The notes under the pieces were generated by a model, which was not told the DNA's origin, searched no databases, and saw nothing but the letters and a program-made list of their open reading frames with translations. A DNA stretch of 64,000 nucleotides from Christensenellaceae bacterium (GTDB lineage Bacteria; Bacillota; Clostridia; Christensenellales; CAG-138). The stretch spans positions 1-64,000 of the forward strand of contig JAISKB010000017.1 in assembly GCA_031261085.1 (NCBI GenBank), written 5' to 3'. The position numbers and the translations under genes are program-made. Shown piece by piece: positions 31,904-45,776 of the stretch; within the stretch, counting starts at the first letter, position 1; each line of letters opens with the position of its first letter.

Positions 31904-33484
31904 ATGAAGATTAAATTTTGCGGCGCCGCGCAGTCCGTAACCGGTTCTTGTCATATGATCGAGTTCGACGGCGGCAATATTTTGATAGATTGCGGTATGC
32001 GGCAGGGCGCCGATACAAAAATTATGGCGGAGGGCGTATTCCCGTTTGATCCGGCCCAAATCACGGCGCTGCTGATTACGCACGCGCACATCGATCACAC
32101 CGGCCTGGTGCCGCTGCTGGTGAAGCGCGGGTTTACCGGCCCCGCCTATTGTACCGGGGCGACCGCCAGCCTGTGCGGCATTATGCTGGCGGATAGCGGC
32201 CACATTCAGGAGCAGGAGGCGGAGTATCAAACCCGCAAAAACCTGCGCGCGGGCAAACCGCCGGTGGAACCGCTCTACACGGTGGCGGATGCCGAGCTTG
32301 CCTGCAAGCAGCTGGTACCGGCCGCTTATGGCAAGCTGGTGGATATCTGCCCCGGCGTGCGCGCGCGCTTTAGCGATGTGGGGCACCTGTTGGGCAGCGC
32401 GGCCATAGAGCTTTGGGTTACCGAAGGCGAAAAGACTGTGCGCGTCGCGTTTTCGGGCGATATCGGCCGGAGCGATCGCCCCATTATCAACGACCCGCAC
32501 AGCGTAGCCGCGGCGGATTATGTGGTGATGGAGAGCACCTATGGCGACCGCAACCACGAGGTGACGACCGATGCGCAAAAACAGGCGCAGTTTGTGCAGG
32601 TGCTGCGCGAGGCGATCGCCCGCGGCGGCAACATCGTGATACCCTCGTTTGCGGTGGGCCGCACGCAGGAGCTGTTGTACTATATCAAGCGCATGCTGAT
32701 GGCGGGCACGGTGCCGGGGCTGGATCGCATCCCCGTTTATGTGGATAGCCCGCTGGCCGGCAAGGCCACGCAAATATACCAAAGCTGCGCTGCCGAAAAC
32801 TATGATGAAGAGGCAAAATCCATGTTCCGCGATGGCGACCTGCTGGATTTCCCTCTGCTGCATATCACCGAAACCGCTCAGGAGAGCAAGCTCATCAACG
32901 CGCAGCCCGGCTGCAACATCATCATATCCTCCTCGGGCATGTGCGATGCGGGGCGCATACGGCACCACCTTAAGCACAATCTTTACCGCGCCGACAGCAC
33001 GGTTCTGTTCGTGGGCTATCAGGCCGTGGGCACCTTGGGGCGGTTGCTGCTGGATGGCATAAAAAAGGTAAAGCTGTTTGGCGAGCAGGTTATCGTCAAC
33101 GCCAACATCGTGCAGATGGAGGGTTTTTCGGGCCATGCCGGGCGGGATGAGCTGATAGCGTGGCTGAAGGGGATACCGCAAAAGCCCGCAAAGGTGTTTT
33201 TGGTGCACGGTGAAAAAGATGTGATACAAGGCTTTGGCGCGGCGGTGCGCAGCCTGGGCTATTCGGTCGAGGTTCCCGAGCTGTTGGAGGAATTCGATTT
33301 GGTCAGCGGCGCAATGCGGCAGAGCGCTTTGGCTCCCGCGCCGCAAAGTGCGCAAACGGCCCAAGCGGGCGACCTGCTTGCAAACCTGGCGCAGCTTATG
33401 CAGCTGGCCAGCGCGGCGGCAGGGGAGCGGGCCGGTGAGCTGGCGGCGGATATCGACGCGCTGCTCAAAAAGTGGGAGGCATAA
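31904..33484 (+). CDS. MBL-fold RNA-metabolising nuclease (beta-CASP family)
   Basis: 526 residues from the ATG at 31904 (GGGAG 8 nt upstream; an ATG five codons earlier is less likely). FCGAAQSVTGSCHMIEF, LITHAHIDHTGLVPLL (HxHxDH intact), VGHLLGSAAIELWV, AFSGDIGRSDRPI and VVMESTYGDRNHE are the MBL motifs. The beta-CASP part has IPSFAVGRTQELLYYI, VYVDSPLAGKATQIY, IIISSSGMCDAGRIRHHL, QMEGFSGHAGRDELIAWL and FLVHGEKDVIQGF. Homologues are zinc-dependent RNA endo/exonucleases of the CPSF/KH-less type. Preceded by a promoter and followed by hairpin repeat copy B. Confidence 0.9.
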   Translation: MKIKFCGAAQSVTGSCHMIEFDGGNILIDCGMRQGADTKIMAEGVFPFDPAQITALLITHAHIDHTGLVPLLVKRGFTGPAYCTGATASLCGIMLADSGHIQEQEAEYQTRKNLRAGKPPVEPLYTVADAELACKQLVPAAYGKLVDICPGVRARFSDVGHLLGSAAIELWVTEGEKTVRVAFSGDIGRSDRPIINDPHSVAAADYVVMESTYGDRNHEVTTDAQKQAQFVQVLREAIARGGNIVIPSFAVGRTQELLYYIKRMLMAGTVPGLDRIPVYVDSPLAGKATQIYQSCAAENYDEEAKSMFRDGDLLDFPLLHITETAQESKLINAQPGCNIIISSSGMCDAGRIRHHLKHNLYRADSTVLFVGYQAVGTLGRLLLDGIKKVKLFGEQVIVNANIVQMEGFSGHAGRDELIAWLKGIPQKPAKVFLVHGEKDVIQGFGAAVRSLGYSVEVPELLEEFDLVSGAMRQSALAPAPQSAQTAQAGDLLANLAQLMQLASAAAGERAGELAADIDALLKKWEA

Positions 33485-33488
33485 CAAT

Positions 33489-33526
33489 GCCCAACCCCTA
33501 ACCCCCTCCCGATTTCGGGAGGGGGG
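33489..33526 (+). repeat. C/G-rich hairpin repeat, copy B
   Basis: CCCAACCCCTAA followed by CCCCCTCCC (33502-33510), loop GATTTC and GGGAGGGGG (33517-33525). No T-tract follows, unlike copies A and C. Confidence 0.75.
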
Positions 33527-33560
33527 AATACTAATGTGCCCAAAACTTTCCCCGCAGGTG

Positions 33561-33589
33561 TTGAATTCCAAAACCCTATGTGATAAAAT
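33561..33589 (+). promoter_or_regulatory. Promoter of the T-box-pheST operon
   Basis: TTGAAT (33561-33566), 17-nt spacer, TAAAAT (33584-33589). Transcription would start near 33596, just before T-box stem I. Confidence 0.65.
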
Positions 33590-33599
33590 AACCCGCATA

Positions 33600-33830
33600 A
33601 GGCAAAGACGGAGAAAAGCGACGTTTCGTATGGCATAGAGAGGGTCGGCAGCTGTAAAGGCCCACATGCGGGCGGCGCGCAAGTTCGCTCCTGAGCTGAG
33701 CCGGTTAAGCCCATGCGGGTGTGTAGCCGGCGCCGGGTAAGCCCGTTATAGCGCAAGAGGCCCTGTGATGGCAGGGTGAAGTAGGGTGGTACCACGAGCA
33801 TTTCGTCCCTTGGGGAGGAGTGCTTTTTTT
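33600..33830 (+). ncRNA. T-box leader, Phe specifier
   Basis: The T-box AGGGTGGTACCACG (33783-33796) is unmistakable. The terminator AGCA(33797-33800)...TGCT(33821-33824) with inner TCCC/GGGA helix and a T7 run follows it. Stem I includes AGAGAG and the specifier loop region GCAAGTTCGCTCC, where TTC (33684-33686) is the phenylalanine codon. Uncharged tRNA-Phe would pair with TTC and with the T-box bulge, allowing antitermination and expression of pheST. The specifier position was assigned by eye. Confidence 0.9.
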
Positions 33831-33869
33831 ATGGCACAAAGTACAACTTGCATTTTTGGAGGAAATCGT

Positions 33870-34892
33870 ATGACAGAAGCTATTGCCAACATTCGCGCGG
33901 AGGCGCTGCTGCGCCTGCAAGCGGCGCAGGATGAAGCAACGCTGGATGAAATCAACGTTTCGGTATTGGGCCGCAGCGGCGCGCTCACCGAGATATTGCG
34001 CGCCATGGGCAAGCTCGATAAGGAGCAGCGCGCGGCACTGGGCCAGCAGGCCAACGCGGTAAAGAAGGAGCTGGAGGCCGAGCTGGCCGCCCGCCGCGCC
34101 GCGCTCACCGAAAAAACACAGGAGCTTCGCTTTGCGCAGGAGGCCTTGGATGTGACCGAGCCGGGCAAGGTCACGCAGCCGCTGGGCCGTTTGCACCCCA
34201 TGACGCAGACCTACCGCGAAATACGCGATGCGCTCATCGGCATGGGCTTCACCACCTTCGAGGGGCCCGAGGTCGAGTATGACGATTATAACTTCACCAA
34301 GCTCAACCTCCCGCAGGATCACCCCGCGCGGGATATGCAGGATACGTTTTATGTGAACGAGCGCGTGGTGCTGCGCACCCATACCAGCCCCTGCGAGGCG
34401 CGCGCGCTGCTCACGGTAAAGCCGCCCTTCCGCCTGGTGATGCCGGGCCGCGTGTTCCGCGTGGACGAGGTGGATGCCAGTCACAGCCCCGTATTTATGC
34501 AGATGGAGGGCTTTATTGTGGATAGAGATCTTACCTTGGCCGACCTGAAGGGCATATTGCTCACCTTCATACATGCCGTATTCGGCGAGGATGTGAAGAT
34601 GCGCTTCCGCCCCAGCTATTTCCCGTTTACAGAGCCTTCGGCCGAGGTGGATGTGAGCTGCACGATTTGCGGGGGCAAGGGCTGCCGCGCCTGCAAGGGC
34701 ACCGGCTGGCTCGAGATACTGGGCTGCGGCGTATCCAACCCGCACATACTCGAAAACTGCGGTATCGACCCAAAGGAATGGAAGGCCATCGCGTTCGGCG
34801 TGGGGGTAGACCGCATCACCAGCCTAAAGTACGGCATTACGGATATCCGGCTCGAGTATGAAAACGACGCCCGGTTCCTATCGCAGTTTTAA
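33870..34892 (+). CDS. pheS: Phenylalanyl-tRNA synthetase alpha subunit
   Basis: 340 residues from the ATG at 33870 (GGAGG 7 nt upstream), usual length. N-terminal coiled coil (TEAIANIRAEALLRLQAAQDEATLDEINVSVLGRSG ... NAVKKELEAELAARRAAL), then HPMTQTYREIRDALIGMGF, motif 2 region RLVMPGRVFRVDEVDASHSPVFMQMEGF and motif 3 FGVGVDRITSLKYGI. Aminoacylates tRNA-Phe with the beta subunit as an (alpha-beta)2 enzyme. Under T-box control. Confidence 0.96.
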   Translation: MTEAIANIRAEALLRLQAAQDEATLDEINVSVLGRSGALTEILRAMGKLDKEQRAALGQQANAVKKELEAELAARRAALTEKTQELRFAQEALDVTEPGKVTQPLGRLHPMTQTYREIRDALIGMGFTTFEGPEVEYDDYNFTKLNLPQDHPARDMQDTFYVNERVVLRTHTSPCEARALLTVKPPFRLVMPGRVFRVDEVDASHSPVFMQMEGFIVDRDLTLADLKGILLTFIHAVFGEDVKMRFRPSYFPFTEPSAEVDVSCTICGGKGCRACKGTGWLEILGCGVSNPHILENCGIDPKEWKAIAFGVGVDRITSLKYGITDIRLEYENDARFLSQF

Positions 34893-34906
34893 GGGGGAGA
34901 TGCTTT

Positions 34907-37309
34907 ATGAAATTACCGCTTAGTTGGCTAAAGGAATATGTCGATTACAATGTGAGCAACGAACGCTTTGTGGAGCTGATGATGTGGCGCGGGTTCGAAA
35001 CCGCCTCGGTGGAGCCCGCCCTGCCCGTCACCAATGTGGTGGTGGGCAAAATCACGGCGCTCACGCGGCACCCCAATGCGGATAAACTCCAGGTCTGCAC
35101 GCTGGATATAGGCGAGGCGGAACCCGTCACCATCGTGACCGGCGCGGCCAACGTGTTTGAAGGCGCGTTGGTGCCTGTGGCGCTAAACGATGCTGTTCTC
35201 GTGGGCGGGGTGGAGATACATACCACCACCATGCGCGGCGTGCGCAGCGAGGGCATGCTGTGCTCCGGCAAGGAGCTGGGCATAACCGGGGAGGATTACC
35301 CAGGCGCGGGAGTAAACGGCATACTCATTTTGCAGGGCGCGCCCAAGCCGGGCCAGCCCATACAGCAGGCGCTGGGGATGGAGGATGTGGTGTTCGAAAT
35401 CGAGCTCACGCCAAACAGGGCCGATTGTCAAAGCATCGTGGGCATCTGCCGCGAGGCCGCCGCCGCGCTGGGGCAAGCGTTTTGCGAGCCGCCCATCAAA
35501 GCCATCGCCGGCGAAGGCAGCGCGTCGCAATACGCATCCGTCGAGGTGCTTGCGCCGGAGCTTTGCCCGCGCTACGCGGCGCGCGTGGTGAAGAATATCC
35601 GCATACAGCCCTCCCCCGCGTGGATGCAAAAAAAGCTCAAGGCTGTGGGCCTGCGGCCCATCAATAACATCGTGGATATCACCAACTATGTCATGGTGGA
35701 ATATGGTCATCCCATGCACGCCTTCGACCTGGCCTGCGTGCAGGATGGGCACATCATCGTGCGCACCGCCTTCCCCGGCGAAAAGGTGACTACCCTCGAT
35801 AGCAAGGTGCATGATACCACGCCGGATATGCTGCTGATTGCCGACCCGCAAAAGGGCGTGGGCATTGCGGGGGTAATGGGCGGCGAAAACAGCGAAATCA
35901 CCGGGCATACGCAAACGGTGCTGTTTGAGGCGGCCGTGTTCAAAAGCAGCAGCATCCGCCGCACCACGCGCGAGCTGCGCCATGTAACGGATGCCGCCGC
36001 GCGGTTCATCAAAGGGGTGGAGCCCGTTAACGCGCTGCTGGCCGTAAACCGCGCCATCGAATTGGTGGCCGAGCTGAACGCCGGGGATGTGGTGGGCGAC
36101 GTGATAGACGTATGCAGCGTAAACACCGCCGAGCGCGTGGTATACGCCGATGTGGCGCATGTAAACCGCATACTCAGCACGGCTATCCCGGCGGCGCAAA
36201 TGGCGAAAATGCTCGCCGGCATCAATATCCACGCAAAGGCGCAGGGGGAAACGCTGCAAATTACGGTGCCGCATTACCGTGTGGATATCGAAAGCAGCAT
36301 AGAAACCGATTGGGACATTGCCGAGGAGATAGGCCGCCTATATGGCTACGACAACATCGCGCCCACCCTGATGCGCGGCGATACCTTCCGCGGGCAGGTG
36401 AGTGAAGCCTGCCGTGAGGAGGATGCCGTGAAGGATTTGTGCGTGGCGCTGGGCTATTACGAAATGTACAACTACAACTTTACCGGCCCCGCCGTGCTGC
36501 AGGCGCTGCGCCTGCCCGAGGGCGATGAAAAACGCCTGGCCGTAAAGCTGCTAAACCCCTTTGGGGAGGATCAAAGCCTGATGCGCACCACGCTGATACC
36601 CGGCATGCTGGATACCCTGGCCCGCAACTGCAACCGCAAAACCGGGCAGCGCCGCTTCTTCGAGGTGGGCAACGTGCATTTCGACAACAATGCCGACCTG
36701 CCGGAGGAACGCCGTATGCTGGGCCTTATCGTAAGCGGCGCGGGGGAGGATTTTTTCACCCTGAAGGGCAGCATCGAGGCCCTGCTGGCGGGCCTTGGCC
36801 TAAGCGGGCGCTATGCCGTGCAGCCGGGGGGCGGCGCATACTTCCAGCCCGGGCAAAAGGCGCATATTTTGGTAGATGGTGAGGTTGTGGGCGAGCTGGG
36901 GGCCATACACCCCGCCGTGCAAAAGGATTTTGACGTGCCGCAAAAGGCATATGCCGCCGAGCTTTGCCTGCCCAAGCTCATGGCGCACAAGGCCGAGGCC
37001 ATCACCTATAAGCCGCTGCCCCGCTACCCGGTGGTGCCAAGGGATATCGCCGTGGTGGTAGATGAAGCGGTAACTTCTTATGAGGTGACGCAGGTGATTT
37101 GCCAGGCGCCGGTAAAGGTGCTGCTGGAGGATGCGGCGCTGTTCGATGTATACCGCGGCAAGGGCATACCCGAGGGCAAAAAGAGCATGGCCTATTCGTT
37201 CACCCTGCGCGCGGAGGATAAAACCCTAAACGATGAGGATATTTCCGCCGCGATGGAAGCGATATTGCGCTCACTGCACGCGCGGCTCGGGGCGGAATTG
37301 CGGGGGTAA
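34907..37309 (+). CDS. pheT: Phenylalanyl-tRNA synthetase beta subunit
   Basis: 800 residues, full length. Domains in order: EMAP/tRNA-binding domain (residues ~40-150, VVVGKITALTRHPNADKLQVCTLDIGE), B3/B4 editing domain (MQKKLKAVGLRPINNIVDITNYVMVEYGHPMHAFD), B5 and the catalytic-like core (EEIGRLYGYDNIAPTL), and the C-terminal anticodon-binding domain (KPLPRYPVVPRDIAVVVDEAV ... YRGKGIPEGKKSMAYSFTLRAEDKTLND). GGGGAG precedes the ATG, 14 nt after pheS. Confidence 0.96.
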   Translation: MKLPLSWLKEYVDYNVSNERFVELMMWRGFETASVEPALPVTNVVVGKITALTRHPNADKLQVCTLDIGEAEPVTIVTGAANVFEGALVPVALNDAVLVGGVEIHTTTMRGVRSEGMLCSGKELGITGEDYPGAGVNGILILQGAPKPGQPIQQALGMEDVVFEIELTPNRADCQSIVGICREAAAALGQAFCEPPIKAIAGEGSASQYASVEVLAPELCPRYAARVVKNIRIQPSPAWMQKKLKAVGLRPINNIVDITNYVMVEYGHPMHAFDLACVQDGHIIVRTAFPGEKVTTLDSKVHDTTPDMLLIADPQKGVGIAGVMGGENSEITGHTQTVLFEAAVFKSSSIRRTTRELRHVTDAAARFIKGVEPVNALLAVNRAIELVAELNAGDVVGDVIDVCSVNTAERVVYADVAHVNRILSTAIPAAQMAKMLAGINIHAKAQGETLQITVPHYRVDIESSIETDWDIAEEIGRLYGYDNIAPTLMRGDTFRGQVSEACREEDAVKDLCVALGYYEMYNYNFTGPAVLQALRLPEGDEKRLAVKLLNPFGEDQSLMRTTLIPGMLDTLARNCNRKTGQRRFFEVGNVHFDNNADLPEERRMLGLIVSGAGEDFFTLKGSIEALLAGLGLSGRYAVQPGGGAYFQPGQKAHILVDGEVVGELGAIHPAVQKDFDVPQKAYAAELCLPKLMAHKAEAITYKPLPRYPVVPRDIAVVVDEAVTSYEVTQVICQAPVKVLLEDAALFDVYRGKGIPEGKKSMAYSFTLRAEDKTLNDEDISAAMEAILRSLHARLGAELRG

Positions 37310-37318
37310 AGGGGGATT

Positions 37319-37371
37319 TTACCCCAATCCCTGGCCCCCTCCTTACTGCTGGGAGGGGGAATTTCTTTTTT
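37319..37371 (+). terminator. C/G-rich hairpin repeat, copy C; terminator of pheST
   Basis: CCCCAATCCCTGG, CCCCCTCC (37335-37342), loop TTACTGCT, GGGAGGGGG (37351-37359), then AATTTCTTTTTT. Same core and flank as copies A and B, with a T-tract. The sequence TTTTTTGGCAGGCAA right after it (37366-37380) is repeated at 37446-37460. Confidence 0.75.
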
Positions 37372-37464
37372 GGCAGGCAAGGGCATTATCCTTGTGGCCA
37401 TATTGGGGCAAGCCTCAAAATTCATCGCGAGGATTTTACGAAGATTTTTTTGGCAGGCAAAATA

Positions 37465-37473
37465 TGGTATACT
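37465..37473 (+). promoter_or_regulatory. Extended -10 promoter of pcrA
   Basis: TGGTATACT (TGnTATACT) about 50 nt upstream of the pcrA start. No clear -35, only a T-rich stretch. Confidence 0.45.
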
Positions 37474-37522
37474 ATTTAACATCATTGGTATTGGTACAGC
37501 ATGGGTATAAGGTGGTAGAGGT

Positions 37523-42701
<5,179 letters not shown>

Positions 42702-42780
42702 CTATGCTATAATAAAGTGTTAAGTATATCGCTGTTGTACAGGGCGTTTTTCGCCCGGCAGGTAGGTAAGGAGCGTTGCA

Positions 42781-43659
42781 ATGGTAAATAGCATGACCGG
42801 CTTTGGCCGTGCGCTGCTGGTGCAGGAAGGCCGTGAAATGACGGTGGAGCTCAAAAGCGTCAACCATCGTTACCTCGATTTAAACTTCCGCATGCCGCGG
42901 CATGTGGGCTTTGTTGAGGATACGCTGCGCGGCGCGCTCTCCGATAGCTTGGCGCGCGGGCATGTGGATGTATATGTGATGTATCGCAACCGGCGCGCGG
43001 ATGCGCGCAGGGTTACGGTGGATGCGGCGCTGCTGGGCGCTTACCTGAAGGCCGCGCGGGAGGCCACCGCCGAGCTTGGCTTGGCCGATGATATCACGCT
43101 TTCCGCCGCGCTTCGCCTGCCCGATGTGACCGACATCGTAGAGGCAGAAGAAGATGGTGAAACCGTATGCGCGCTGGCCGCCGCGGCCTGTCGCAAGGCG
43201 CTGCAGGAGCTGATTGGCATGCGAGGGATAGAGGGCGCCAAGCTGTGCGCCGATATAACGGCCCGTGCCGCCGTGGTAGAGGATATTGCCGCAAAAATAG
43301 CGGTGCGCGCGCCGCTGGTGGTCGAAGAATACCGCCAAAAACTCTCTGAGCGCATAGAGTCGCTTTTGGGCGGCGTGAACGTGGATGCGGCCAGGCTGGC
43401 TACCGAGGTGGCGATGTTTGCCGATAAAGCCAGCATCGATGAAGAACTGGTGCGCCTAAGCAGCCATGTGGCGCAAATGCGCGCCATGCTAAACGGCAGC
43501 GAGCCTGCCGGGCGCAAGCTCGACTTTATCGTGCAAGAGATGAACCGCGAGTTTAATACCATGGGCTCCAAAGCCAACGATGCGCAAATCGTCAGCTTGG
43601 TTATAGAAGGAAAAAGCGAAATAGAGAAGATCCGCGAACAGGTACAAAATATAGAATAG
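42781..43659 (+). CDS. yicC: YicC/YloC family endoribonuclease
   Basis: 292 residues. NSMTGFGRALL at the start, VELKSVNHRYLDLNFRMPRH, RGHVDVYVMYRN and the C-terminal DEELVRLSSHVAQMRAMLNGSEPAGRKLDFIVQEMNREFNTMGSKANDAQI are the two YicC family domains (N-terminal and DUF1732). Homologues were shown to be endoribonucleases. Upstream of gmk-rpoZ-coaBC-priA, the usual Firmicute order (yloC-remA-gmk-rpoZ-coaBC-priA in Bacillus); remA is missing here. Confidence 0.92.
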   Translation: MVNSMTGFGRALLVQEGREMTVELKSVNHRYLDLNFRMPRHVGFVEDTLRGALSDSLARGHVDVYVMYRNRRADARRVTVDAALLGAYLKAAREATAELGLADDITLSAALRLPDVTDIVEAEEDGETVCALAAAACRKALQELIGMRGIEGAKLCADITARAAVVEDIAAKIAVRAPLVVEEYRQKLSERIESLLGGVNVDAARLATEVAMFADKASIDEELVRLSSHVAQMRAMLNGSEPAGRKLDFIVQEMNREFNTMGSKANDAQIVSLVIEGKSEIEKIREQVQNIE

Positions 43660-43671
43660 GAGAAGCGCTTG

Positions 43672-44304
43672 ATGCAATCATCCAAACGCAAAGGCCTGCT
43701 GCTCATCATATCCGGGCCATCCGGCGTGGGCAAGGGCGCGCTGTGCCAAGCGCTGATGCAGCGCAATTCCAATATCAAAATGTCGGTATCCTGCACCACC
43801 CGCGCGCCGCGCGTCGGCGAGGTGGATGGCATCAATTACTTCTTCAAATCGCCCGAAGAATTCCAGCAGATGATAGAGCAGGGCGCTTTTTTAGAATATA
43901 TCCATGTTTTTGGGGTGGATTATTATGGCACGCCCCGCACCTGTGTAGAGCAGCAGCGCGCCGCCGGCCACGACATCATTTTGGAGATAGACGTGCAGGG
44001 CGCCATGCAGGCCAAGCAAAGCTGCCCGGATGCCGTTACCATATTCATCGCCCCGCCCTCCATGAGCACGCTCAAAACGCGGCTGATAGGCCGGGGTACC
44101 GAAACGCAGCAGGCTATCGAGCGCCGGTTTGAGGCTGCGTTTGAAGAGCTCCAATATATGCGCAAATACGATTATATCGTCACCAACGACGTGTTGGATA
44201 AGGCGGTGGTGCAAACCGAGCAGATCATTGCCGCCGAAAGCCTGCGCGCTTCGCGCCAGATGGACTTAATCGAATCTTTCCAAGGAGGATTTTCAACCTT
44301 ATGA
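43672..44304 (+). CDS. gmk: Guanylate kinase
   Basis: About 210 residues. P-loop LLIISGPSGVGKGALCQ (GPSGVGKG; usually GKST, so the Ser/Thr after Lys is Gly-Ala here, which also occurs in some Firmicutes), SCTTRAPRVGEVDGINYFF for GMP binding, and RGTETQQAIERRF in the lid. Makes GDP from GMP. ATG at 43672 is preceded by a TTG in frame; AGGAG fits either. Stop overlaps rpoZ. Confidence 0.92.
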   Translation: MQSSKRKGLLLIISGPSGVGKGALCQALMQRNSNIKMSVSCTTRAPRVGEVDGINYFFKSPEEFQQMIEQGAFLEYIHVFGVDYYGTPRTCVEQQRAAGHDIILEIDVQGAMQAKQSCPDAVTIFIAPPSMSTLKTRLIGRGTETQQAIERRFEAAFEELQYMRKYDYIVTNDVLDKAVVQTEQIIAAESLRASRQMDLIESFQGGFSTL

Positions 44305-44501
44305 TGAACAAACCCGCTGTGAACGAATTGCAGGATATGGTCGGCTGCCGGTATATGCTGGTGTCGGCCGTAGCCAAGCGTGCCCGCCAGCTTCAGGCCG
44401 ATCCTGAAACATTGGAGGATCGCAAGCCGGTAACGGTTGCGGTAGAAGAGCTCTATACGGGCAGGCTGCACATCAACTTCCCGGATAACCCGGGTAAATA
44501 A
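44301..44501 (+). CDS. rpoZ: RNA polymerase omega subunit
   Basis: 66 residues, with NELQDMVGCRYMLVSAVAKRARQL, KPVTVAVEELYTGRLHI being the omega pattern (...R Y.LV..vaKRARql....KpV..A..E...g.i). Promotes RNA polymerase assembly. ATGA overlap with the gmk stop; AAGGAGG lies 12 nt upstream. Confidence 0.9.
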   Translation: MMNKPAVNELQDMVGCRYMLVSAVAKRARQLQADPETLEDRKPVTVAVEELYTGRLHINFPDNPGK

Positions 44502-44511
44502 AGGCTTTACC

Positions 44512-45705
44512 ATGAGCAAAGCCACGGTCGTTATGGGCGTTACCGGCTCCATCGCCGCCTATAAGGCGTGTGATATCATAAGCGCGCTCAAAAAGCAGGG
44601 CGTGGAGGTGCATGTTATACTCACGGCCTCCGGCGCGCGGTTCATCACGCCGCTCGCGCTCGAAACGGTTAGCGGCAACGCGGTGGTAACCGACTTGTTC
44701 AGCCGCGAAACCCCCTGGGAAGTAGAGCATATCGCGCTGGCGAAGCGCGCCGATGTTTTTTTAATCGCGCCCGCCACCGCCAACGTTTTGGCGAAAGCCG
44801 CGGCCGGCATGGCGGATGATATGCTTACCTCCACGCTGCTCGCCACGCTTGCGCCGGTGCTGGTGGCGCCAGCCATGAACACCAATATGTACCTGCACCC
44901 GGCCACGCAGGGCAACATCGGGCTGCTTCAAGCGCGCGGCGTGCGCTTTATCGCGCCGGGCTCGGGCCCTTTGGCCTGCGGAGATGAAGGCGTGGGCAGG
45001 CTGGCCGATGTACCCGACATCGTTGCGGCGGTGCTGCAGGCGCTTGCGCAAAAGCGCGACCTTTGCGGCAAACGCATATTGGTCAGCGCGGGCCCCACGC
45101 AGGAGCGTATCGACCCGGTGCGCTACCTTACCAACCGTTCCAGCGGCAAGATGGGCTATGCCATCGCGGGGGCCGCGGCGGCGCGCGGGGCAGCTGTTAC
45201 GCTCATAAGCGGCGCTACCAACCTGTCGCCGCCCACGGGTGTGGAGCGTGTGGACGTGCTTTCCAGCGCGGATATGTTTGCGGCGGTGGATGTCCGCTTC
45301 GACGGCTGCGACGCGCTCATCATGGCGGCCGCGCCCGCCGATTTCACGCCCCGGCAAACGGCGGAGCATAAGATCAAAAAAAACGGCGAGGGCCTCCAGT
45401 TGGAGCTGTGTGCTACCCAGGATATTTTGGCGCACATGGGCGCGCGCAAAGGTAAGCAGGTGCTGGTTGGGTTTGCCGCCGAAACGCAGGATATTGCCGC
45501 CAACGCGCAGGGCAAGCTAAAGAATAAAAACCTCGATTTTATCGCGGCCAACGATGTGAGCGGCAAGGATGCGGGCTTTGCGGTGGATACCAACGCCGTC
45601 ACGTTATATAGCGCGGGGGGCGGGGCGCCGCAGCAAAGCGGCAGCATGACCAAGCAGGCGCTGGCGGATTGGCTGCTCGACAGGGTTTTTGCGGAGCGAA
45701 GCTGA
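44512..45705 (+). CDS. coaBC: Bifunctional phosphopantothenoylcysteine decarboxylase / synthase
   Basis: 397 residues. N-terminal CoaC flavoprotein: VVMGVTGSIAAYKACDIISALKKQG, catalytic His in PWEVEHIALAKRAD, APAMNTNMYLHPATQGNI (PxMNxxM) and GPLACGDEGVGRL. C-terminal CoaB: ILVSAGPTQERIDPVRYLTNRSSGKMGYAIA, APADFTPRQTAEHKIKK and VGFAAET, DFIAANDVSG. Two successive steps of coenzyme A synthesis from phosphopantothenate. 11 nt after rpoZ. Confidence 0.95.
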   Translation: MSKATVVMGVTGSIAAYKACDIISALKKQGVEVHVILTASGARFITPLALETVSGNAVVTDLFSRETPWEVEHIALAKRADVFLIAPATANVLAKAAAGMADDMLTSTLLATLAPVLVAPAMNTNMYLHPATQGNIGLLQARGVRFIAPGSGPLACGDEGVGRLADVPDIVAAVLQALAQKRDLCGKRILVSAGPTQERIDPVRYLTNRSSGKMGYAIAGAAAARGAAVTLISGATNLSPPTGVERVDVLSSADMFAAVDVRFDGCDALIMAAAPADFTPRQTAEHKIKKNGEGLQLELCATQDILAHMGARKGKQVLVGFAAETQDIAANAQGKLKNKNLDFIAANDVSGKDAGFAVDTNAVTLYSAGGGAPQQSGSMTKQALADWLLDRVFAERS

Positions 45706-45776
45706 TACGGGTACCGGCGGGGGCGATGCTTCCGCCATTCTTCATTTTAAAACGGATTTGCGGGCGAGTAGGGGGG

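Noticed and set aside
31862..33682. 606-codon open frame on the minus strand
   Set aside because: Lies fully antisense to the well-supported beta-CASP nuclease gene; no Shine-Dalgarno and no recognisable domain. GC-rich codon bias produces long antisense frames.
35183..36274. 363-codon minus-strand frame inside pheT
   Set aside because: Antisense shadow of pheT; composition is rich in His/Arg/Gly as expected for such shadows.
43672..44304. Altered P-loop of guanylate kinase as inactivation
   Set aside because: GPSGVGKG is seen in functional Firmicute guanylate kinases and all other motifs are intact.
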